Positions 56,616 through 64,000 of a stretch of DNA of 64,000 nucleotides are shown here, one piece after another; position 1 is the stretch's first letter; each line of letters opens with the position of its first letter. The position numbers and the translations under genes were made by a program. The stretch spans positions 5,496,501-5,560,500 of the forward strand of contig JARFJB010000400.1 of NCBI GenBank assembly GCA_036346205.1, in the 5' to 3' direction. The notes below the pieces were generated by a model. The model was not told where the DNA came from, made no database searches, and was given only the letters and a program-made list of their open reading frames with translations. Origin of the DNA: Vesta saturnalis (taxonomy: Eukaryota; Arthropoda; Insecta; Coleoptera; Lampyridae).

Positions 56616-59600
56616 ATGATCTTTATGGTATCTTTAAATGCTAATCAAATTTCGGGGTTATTCCATGCCGGTATGTTGACCGAAGAGGGACTGAAAAACG
56701 CCTACAATATTATTACTTATAAGATGTTGTGTGGAAATGGCACTATCGATTCGATAGAGCTTTATAATGATTTTGCGGAGGCTGCACGGAGAGTTGGTGG
56801 AGTGTAAGTATATGCTTGTTTTTATTTTAAGTTTTAATAATTTTTTTTAAAGCCCTGCTCAATCAAATATGGATGAAGTGTTCGGTAATGGTGATGATGA
56901 GATGTTGGAAGCTCCTGCTGCGGTGGATCTGATAACGGTATGTTTTTCTATTTTTCTATTGTTTCGCTCACTGAATGAGTACATTAGAGCAGCAGCAAGG
57001 CCAATCGGGCTCAGGCCTATCAACACAACAACAAGAGGCCGGACCATCCTCTACCCAAATGAATCATATTAATATAATAGGGGAGTCAAACAGTAAATTT
57101 AGTAAAAAATTCAATACTACGTGTAAATCGTTGCGATTTACCTTCAATGACGAAACATGCAAGGATAATCCCTTAACCTGGCAGCAGGTAAAAATATACT
57201 GCTTCCTAAATGTTATTTATCTAACACATATTTTTTACAGAATGCATTTGAGGAGTTGTATACATACATTGTCAAGGATGCGGCTCTGTCAGGTCGAGTT
57301 GGTATCACGTTAAGGAACCCAAACTTCCCAGATAAACTAATTGGCGTGTCATTTAGAAGAGTGGACCAGATGTCGGTGAGGGTGATAATGTCACTATTGG
57401 AAAAGGTAATGCAGAGCAGTGCTAGCTTTTTTCCGAGTGACTTGCTAGTTTTAAACGTGGATAGAGTGTCGATACCTGTTGGCTATGGACGCAAAAACTT
57501 GACGGGTTTAAAATTTGAAAATTTTTGTAAATCAAAAAGGCAGGGTATTGTTGTTGTACCAATAGCAATCAATGAAAACAATTGTTTAGCTCGCGCGCTA
57601 GTCCTAGCAATAGCATTTAAAAGCAACAATACAATGCGTCATAGTATGGAAATGGGTTGCTCTTTACTTCAAGCACTAGCTATGCAGCTTTGCCAAAACA
57701 GTGGGTTAAACCTTAGTCAGGGTGGTAGTTACGAGCACATTCAAGTATTTCGAAATCATTTAACTTCATATACCATTGTAGTTTATAATTCGCGAATAGG
57801 TGGTTCGGTTTACTTTGAGGGTCCTAGGGAACCGGGTAGAGTAGTTTTAAATTTAATACTAGAAGCCGAGCACTATAATGTTATTACCAGCCTCACTTCT
57901 GCATTTACCTGCAGTTATTACTGCGAGCAGTGTATAAAACGTTATAATGTCAAAAAAGATCACGCGAAATGTTTGTATCAGTGTCCTTGTTGTCATGAAA
58001 CACCGCCATGCTCCGTTCAAAGCCCGAAAATTGTTTGCAATGATTGCAAGAGAGATTTTTACGGGCAGGAATGTCTTAGAAACCACAAGGACACTAAACT
58101 ATGTGAAAAATTACGTAGATGTTTAAAGTATCTTAAAATCAGTGAAGTAAAGGGTAAGCATAGATGCGGTTACAGCTACTGCTCCGCGTTCAAGGACCAA
58201 AAACCTATTGACCATCTTTCCTATATGTCCGTTAACAAGTATCGAAGTGGTGCCGGTGAGGGTAAACCATCTATGTTTATCTTTTACGATTTGGAATGTA
58301 TGCAGGAGAAAGTGTGTGAGGGGACGAATGATAGATTTCTGCATTCAATCTATGCGTGGCCGCGAATGTTTGTTCCGTTTGTATCAAATACACTAACAAT
58401 TTGGATGAGCGATGCCCGATGTGCAGCGAGAGAGTGCACATTTTCAGGGAAGATCCTGTTGAATCGTTTCTAGCGTATGTTGCCGAGAAAGCGCGAAAAT
58501 TTAAATTTACATGCATTGCACATAACTTGAAGGGACACGATGGGTGTTTTGAACTTATATGCATGCTAGCTAATAATAACAGGTGGACACCCAAACTCAT
58601 CACCAACGGTGTAAAACTATTCTCCATTCAATGTGATGATTGACTCCCTTAATTTCATCCCATCATCACTCTTGGCGTTTCCGAAAACTTTCGATTTTCC
58701 CAAATCCAAGGGGTATTTCCCGTTTCTCTTCAACACATCCGTGAATCAGAATTATGAGGGTCTCTTGCCATCTCTTGAATATTATCGTGCAAATCAGATG
58801 TCGGGGAAAGATCGGCAGAAGCTTTTAGCTTGGCAAGCGGCTCAAAGTGATTATGTTTTCAAGATTAGTGAAGAGATTGTGAAGTATTGCCTAATGGATG
58901 TTAAGATTCTCGTTAAAAGTTGTATTAGTTTCTGGACGACCTTCAAGGCCCAAAATAAAGTTAATCCATTTGAGGATTCAACCACAATTGCTATCGCCTG
59001 AAATAAAGTGTTTCGTAGGCTTTTCCTCAAAGAAAACACAATCGAGCTCATCCCGAAAGGCGGCTACAGGCGTGCCGACAAGCAGTCAAAAGTCGCAATA
59101 CAGTGGTTACGCTAGGTTGAACACTCACAACAAGTGACCATACAGCATGCCGGAAAAGCTCGTGAGTTTAGAACACCTCAAGGTGTTAAGGTCGACGGTT
59201 ATTGCACGGAATCAAACACCGTTTACGAGTTTCTCGGATGCTACTGGCACGGTTATGAGGAATGTTTCCCGAACCAGGCCAATATTGACCCTAAGCTTGG
59301 TGTAAATACATCCATGTTTGTCCGGAACGAGAACACGGTGGCGCGGTCTCAGTTTCTACGCGAGCGCGGGTATAATCTAGTGGAAATGCGTGAATGCGAT
59401 TTTAAAAGACTAATACTTGCAAACGATGAGTTGAAAGCATTTATGCAGAATCTAAGTAACCAAGATGACGAACTTTTAAATCCACGAGACGCGTTTTACG
59501 GAGGTCGCACTAATGCACTCTACCATTAGTGTGACGGCATTACCGAGAAAGTCATGTATTATGACGTGTGCACTTTATACCCTTATGTAAATAAATATTG

Positions 59601-60824
59601 TAAATATCCTGTAGGTCATCCGAAAATTCATGTAGGTTTAGATTGTAAGAACATTTCATTGGACACGGTGAAAGGTTTAGTTAAATGCCTAGGACTATCA
59701 TCCTCTAATTTCTATCACCCTGTTTTGCCCCTAAAAATGCATGGCAAGTTGATGTTTGTGGTGCTGAGTTAAATGAAGATGAATGTGGAAATAGTGAATC
59801 CGAGCGCAGTTTCGTTGGAACGTTTGTAGTGGACGAGTTGCATAAGGCTATCGCTAAAAACTATAAAGTTTTGGATGTTTTCGAGATTTGGGAGTATGAG
59901 GTAACCACATATGACAAAGCCACGAAACAGGGTGGACCGTTTAGTGGTTACATGGATAATATCCTTAAACTCAAACAGGAATGTTCCGGATGACCAAGTC
60001 ACTGCACGTCAGAAGCCGAGAAGTTGAGCTACATAAGAGAATATTACGATAAAGAGGGGATTCAACTAGACGAGAAGAACATTAAGAAAAATCCTGGTTT
60101 AAGATACCTAGCCAAATTAATGTTAAATTCTTTTTGGGGTAAGTTTGGCCAATGAGAAAATTTAACCCAGTGCAGTATTGTATCCGAGCCAAAGGACTTT
60201 TTCAAATTGTTTACGGATCCTTCGGTGCAGGTACAATCCATTATACCTATTAATGATAATGTGGTGATTGTAAATTGGGATAGGCCTGAGGGTGAAGGCG
60301 AAGCTCTGAAAACTATTAATGTGTCCATAGCCGCGTACACGACAGCTCATGCACGTTTAGAACTATATAGTTACCTAGAAAAACTAGACCGCCGTGTTCT
60401 GTATTATGATACAGACAGTGTCATATTTGTGGCGAAACCCGGTGACTGGAATCCAACTTGCGAGGATTTCCTTGGCCAAATGACCAACGAACTGGAAGCG
60501 TACGGTGCAGGAAGCTATATAGCCGAATTTGTTAGTGCACGACCGAAAAACTACAGCTATAATGTGTTTTCAACCAGTGATCAGACAATTAAATCAGTGT
60601 GTAGAGTGAAGGGCATTACCTTGAACTATAAGGATGCTCGTATTATAAACTTTGAATCGATGAAAGATATGGTGCTTAGCAATAGTAAAGACTCTCTTTT
60701 TGTATATAACGATAGGAAAATAGTTAAGAGATAATGTAATAACTAGACCTGAATCTAAACAGTATAGAATAACTACTCTAAACGTCGAAGGATTGAGAAC
60801 TTTGACACTTTACCGTTTGGATAA
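56616..60824 (+). pseudogene. Protein-primed DNA polymerase B (PolB, Polinton/adintovirus type), spliced at its 5' end and decayed at its 3' end
   Basis: Four exons with matching phases: 56616-56803, 56853-56937, 56990-57187 and 57241 onward; introns of 49, 52 and 53 bp. Exon 4 stays open to about 58330. Domains: a region seen in such polymerases (NENNCLARALVLAIA), a Cys-rich zinc-binding part (57904-58110, CEQC/CPCC/CNDC), exonuclease motifs I (FYDLE, ~58287), II (IAHNLKGHD, ~58515) and III (YCLMDVKIL, ~58885), then polymerase motifs A (YYDVCTLYP, ~59560), B (KLMLNSFWGKFG, ~60115) and C (YYDTDSV, ~60402). All catalytic residues are visible. Breaks: frameshifts near 58340, 58636, 59755 and 60730; stops at 58999, 59113, 59527, 59992 and 60153. 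Pfam DNA_pol_B_2 family; virus-like element origin. No integrase, ATPase or capsid genes nearby. Confidence 0.8.
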
Positions 60825-60897
60825 AAGGAATCAATAAAAGCATACAAAGAAAAATTATTCATTTATAGTCTCCAACTCCCTGCCTGGATTCATGTCT

Positions 60898-61030
60898 GCA
60901 GCTTTGCGAGTTTTCGTTTGCTTGTTTTCGTTTGTGTGTTTTCGTGTTTACGTGTTTTTGTGTTTGCGTGTTTTTGCGATAGCGTGTTTTCGTGTTTGTA
61001 TGTTTTCGCGTTTGCTTGTTTTCGTATTTA
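60898..61030. repeat. Minisatellite, ~15-16-bp units
   Basis: Repeats of the form GTTTTCGTGTTTGCGT. It gives a spurious Lys/Thr/Asn-rich ORF on the minus strand. Confidence 0.85.
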
Positions 61031-61109
61031 ATATTTATACATATATTCTTTAAAACTAAATGCAATAAAATGAATTATTTTCCTTGAACGTCAATCGGTC
61101 CACCTGACT

Positions 61110-61880
61110 TCACCGTGGTCTCGTCTCATTATCACGAAAATCGCTTCAAAACTAAACTACGCTTAGAAAATCAAGATTTTCTAATTATCCATAATTTTAC
61201 CTTAAATAAAACACAGGAAACGTAAAGGCCCTCATGCTATCCCATAAGGCAGGTGTAGAATGCAGGAACTTGTACTAGGGTATTCTCACCTCTGTTACGG
61301 GCCCTACTTATTTTGCTTTAATCCGGCCAGTTATGAATCATAATTAAATTTGGCACTCATACTATTTCATAAGACAGATATAGGACGCCGGAACTTGTTC
61401 TCGAGCCTTCGCCCCTTGTCAAAAGCCAGAAATTAGTCGAAGCAGTCAATCGACCAATAAAATCAGCCTAAGCATATCGAACCAAACCAATCAATCTCGA
61501 ACAAACCAAACAAATCAATTAAGCAAATCAATCTAGATCAAATCAAACGTTAATCAATCAGAGCAATTAACCAAATCAGACAAATCAATCAATTTCAATC
61601 AAATCAAACAAGAAGCTGAGCTAACAATTCTTCAGAACCTTTAGGTAACGATTCTCCCACTGTACATATCAAGCTACTGTGAGCAACCGCTTACTTTGTA
61701 GATAAGGCTAACCGACTCTCAAAGCTGGTACTCTCCCTAAACATGAGGGCACCGGCATAGGAAAACAGTCGATCATCCGCAATTCAATCTCAAGCAATTC
61801 AATCTCAATCAATGAAATCTAACTTGCAGTTTGCGAGAACCAGCTTATAATTCAAAAATATCGGCTTGGATTAACTTACA
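61110..61880 (+). repeat. Right copy of the diverged direct repeat
   Basis: Same order as the left copy: CGAAAATCGCTTCAAAACTA, AAGGCAGGTGTAGAATGCAG and GAACTTGTTCTCGAGCCTTC blocks, a long CAAT/CAAAT tract (about 61440-61620), and CTTGCAGTTTGCGAGAACCA. Confidence 0.5.
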
Positions 61881-61924
61881 GCTTGCTAAAATCAATCACA
61901 ATCACATTGTTGTCAATATGCTAA

Positions 61925-62416
61925 CACCAAATTAGCATGTAACACTATTGCCACTTTTTGCATACAGTAATAAAAACACGTTTTACAGCTAAATTAGTAG
62001 AAATGTCTATGCAATAACATATATAAACAAACTCAAAATCAGACCACTATATTATTTTACATACAAAGAATCTCTTATGGGAAATACCTCTGCCAAAAGG
62101 GCCCTAGGTTTATAAACAAGCTTCAGCGCACTATCTCATTTTTGAAAATGGTTAAATGCCCTGGGGACAAATAAACAAGCCGACTTTTACCTCCAATTTT
62201 GATAATGCACATGTGATTTGAAGCTGACACCGATTTTAATGCGTAAGACAACTATAGGACTCTGTATTTTATTTTACCCAACGTTCATAATTATCATTAG
62301 GCAACCATAATAACAATATCACTCAAATTAGCGTGTACACTATTTGTCGAGTTTCGCATACAGTGATAAAAATACGTTTTACAGATAAATTAGTAAAAAT
62401 ACCTATACAACAGCAA

Positions 62417-62473
<57 letters not shown>
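61925..62473 (+). repeat. Two diverged direct repeats plus (TA)n
   Basis: CGCATACAGTGATAAAAATA / TGCATACAGTAATAAAAACA with the following ACGTTTTACAG-TAAATTAGTA block recur about 390 bp apart (near 61956 and 62356). (TA)n at 62420-62473. Confidence 0.6.
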
Positions 62474-62476
<3 letters not shown>

Positions 62477-62589
62477 TGCTCGAAAAATATTTTCTGGAAT
62501 GGACAGTTCCTAAAGCCTAGTTACCCGAATAACAATTTCTCGAAAAGAAAATTGCTCGAAAAAATATAAGTTAAAGAAAGTTTATCAAA

Positions 62590-62790
62590 TTTAGGCATTA
62601 TACAAAATAAATACCTATTATCATGAAATAATATGCTCATTAACTTTCTTGCTAATGGTTATTTTCTGATAAGGAGTAATTACAATACAGTACAGACAAT
62701 AGACATGCCAACCTTAACGCATACAATAAAATATCTATTCTCTTGAAATAATCCTCTCATTACATTTCTTGCTAATGGTATTTTATGATA
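62590..62790 (+). repeat. Two tandem copies of a ~125-bp unit
   Basis: TTTCTTGCTAATGGT with flanking ATCTATTCTCTTGAAATAAT-like sequence appears twice. Confidence 0.65.
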
Positions 62791-62867
62791 CGAAGTCCTT
62801 ATAAATAACAATAATATTTCCAAAATTTTTAGTTTATTACAGTCATCGGTACGGTAACGGTAACAAC

Positions 62868-63313
62868 ATGGAGTTTATTAAAAGTGAAAAAGGCAAAAAC
62901 AAGTTATTCATCGGAGGCTATATGTTTATTAAAGACAAAGTTGTTCGTAATAAAGATTATTAGTAATGTGAAGTTTACAATGATAACAATCGACAGCAAT
63001 GCAACAAAAATAAATAATGTGCACAATCACATAGCTGATGCTCCAAGTGTAGACGCTGCTAGAGCACATAATATCATCAAGGAGAATGCAAAATATACTA
63101 GAGACGCGCCACAGTTTCTCACATCTACTGCGTCAGAAAAGGTTGGTCAAGCAGTAGCAGCAAGACTGGCTGCAGTACGTTCTACAAAAAAAAAACTATA
63201 AGAAATATTCGATCAAGTGAACGTTTGTTTCCCTTAGTTCCAAACCGTCGCCAAGTCATTCAATTTCCACTAGAGTTTACGATCACTGCAAATGGAGAAG
63301 ATTTCTTATTATA
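62868..63313 (+). pseudogene. FLYWCH/MULE-type transposon protein, 5' part
   Basis: From the ATG 62868: MEFIKSEKGKNKLFIGGYMF, IKDKVVRNKDY, then a TAG where the FLYWCH Trp is expected; after a frameshift, NHIADAPSVDAARAHNIIKE, SEKVGQAVAARLAAVRSTKK, a slip in a run of A (63182-63195), and FPLEFTITANGEDFLLYT. F-x-K-S-x-K-G-K...G-Y-x-F...W-x-C...H-x-H is the FLYWCH zinc finger found in MULE transposases and in host proteins. The gene is cut by the Tc1-like element at 63316 just where the MULE domain would start. Confidence 0.6.
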
Positions 63314-63315
63314 TA

Positions 63316-64000
63316 CTGACTTCCATAAAAATTGCAACACCTAGAATTTGAACGATTTTATTGAAATTTTCGCCAACGATGTGTTTCATTACAACAAACA
63401 ACCGACTAAAATTTGAATAAAATCTAGCTAGTAGTTTTTTTTTTGTTTTTTCCTTTACACTTAACAATAAATTTGAAGAAATAAACCAATCAGTGTGTAA
63501 TTAACTGTCAATTTTGCAAATAGTTTGTTCAACATTTCGTTCTGAACTTGGGAACAATTCCAAGAGTACGTCAACATGAACATTTTTCCCAATTGACTGA
63601 TTTTAAACGTGGCCGTATTATTGGCATGAGAGAAGCCGGACTTTCGCTAAGAGAAATTGCTCGACGTGTAAACCGAAATGTTACGACGGTATTGAGATGT
63701 TGGTCCAAATGGTCCGAGGAAGGGGTGCAACAACGTCGCCCTGGATCCGGACGTTCCCGCAGGACTACATATCGCGAAGAACGTCGCTTAAGACTTTTGG
63801 CCACAAGAGACAGATTATCAACAACTTGATCAATTGCAAATGATTGGATGAGTGGTGTAGGACCCAGAATGTCAATGTCATCTGTTTATCGCCGGATAAG
63901 GTCTTATAGGCTGCGTTCATATCGTCCATTTTTATGTCTTCCTCTTACACAATTTCACCGTCTACGCAGGCTAGAATGGAGCAACGAAAGAGCGAATTGA
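63316..64000 (+). mobile_element. Tc1-like element, 5' part (runs off the right edge)
   Basis: After TA (63314-63315), the end reads CTGACTTCCATAAAAATTGC and continues AACACC, a common Tc1-like terminus. The transposase follows; the right end is outside the window. Confidence 0.65.
63560..64000 (+). pseudogene. Tc1-like transposase, N-terminal part
   Basis: PRVRQHEHFSQLTDFKRGRI, IGMREAGLSLREIARRVNRN, VTTVLRCWSKW, a GSGRSRRTT AT-hook-like linker, then the second HTH SIANDWMSGVGPRMSMSSVY with RRIRSYRL. This is the paired-like DNA-binding half of Tc1 transposases. The usual start Met before PRVR is Ile, and a TGA interrupts STT*SIAN (about 63827). The DDE domain is outside the window. Confidence 0.75.

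Noticed and set aside
60859..61065. Lys/Thr/Asn-rich minus-strand ORF after PolB
   Set aside because: It is a translation of the 15-bp minisatellite.
1..64000. CRISPR arrays, operons, ribosome binding sites or other bacterial features
   Set aside because: Spliced genes, SINEs and transposon types show a eukaryotic genome; the tandem repeats lack regular spacer structure.

Overview
This window looks like a TE-saturated stretch of an arthropod, most likely insect, nuclear genome. The evidence is spliced genes with very short introns (49-63 bp), AT-rich composition, long (TA)n arrays, insect-type SINEs, and decayed DNA transposons from at least eight groups (mariner, DD41D and other Tc1/mariner types, a Sailor-like DDE element, PIF/Harbinger, piggyBac, hAT, MULE/FLYWCH, PIN-nuclease-like elements) plus non-LTR reverse transcriptase relics and a protein-primed DNA polymerase B gene. 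The order of the insect cannot be told from the sequence. Only two host genes are recognisable: the first two coding exons of an NFXL1-like RING/NF-X1 gene at the left edge (minus strand, 1-364) and one lone exon of a midkine/pleiotrophin growth-factor gene (minus strand, 52664-52816).

Layout. 1-8.2 kb: NFXL1 5' end, then MITEs, foldback repeats and AT-rich DNA. 8.2-10.6 kb: an unclassified element whose inverted ends are built of short tandem repeats, containing one short ORF with a hydrophobic N-terminus. 11.1-13.5 kb: a non-LTR RT relic split by a DD41D Tc1/mariner element. 13.6-16.9 kb: a 3.3-kb element with 641-bp terminal inverted repeats and a 3-bp target duplication, carrying a gene of the 'HAFTGCD' PIN/XPG-like family. 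17.4-23.3 kb: two PIF/Harbinger copies, each with a transposase antisense to an accessory gene; one has a triplicated transposase segment. 23.3-26.0 kb: a composite of two defective mariners. 27.3-35.2 kb: a large nest bounded by ~245-bp inverted repeats and TA, containing a second HAFTGCD element (with a C-terminal CXC domain), an RT relic, a MITE and a Sailor-like DDE transposon. 35.2-37.7 kb: SINEs around a hAT pseudogene. 40.0-43.3 kb: a piggyBac-like element inserted in a DD41D element. 44.0-51.7 kb: three different Tc1/mariner elements packed end to end with only 2 bp between them. 53.6-62.8 kb: a decayed PolB gene of Polinton/adintovirus type with three clean short introns, flanked by minisatellites and two diverged direct repeats. 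62.9-64.0 kb: a FLYWCH/MULE gene cut by a Tc1-like element that runs off the window.

Almost every transposase is broken by stops, frameshifts or loss of a catalytic residue, so little here appears capable of autonomous movement. The closest to intact is the DD41D gene at 49834-50916, which has lost its first catalytic aspartate and its normal C-terminus. The most unusual items are the two HAFTGCD elements with shared architecture, the zero-gap transposon trio, the antisense-nested Harbinger gene pairs, and the intron-containing PolB.
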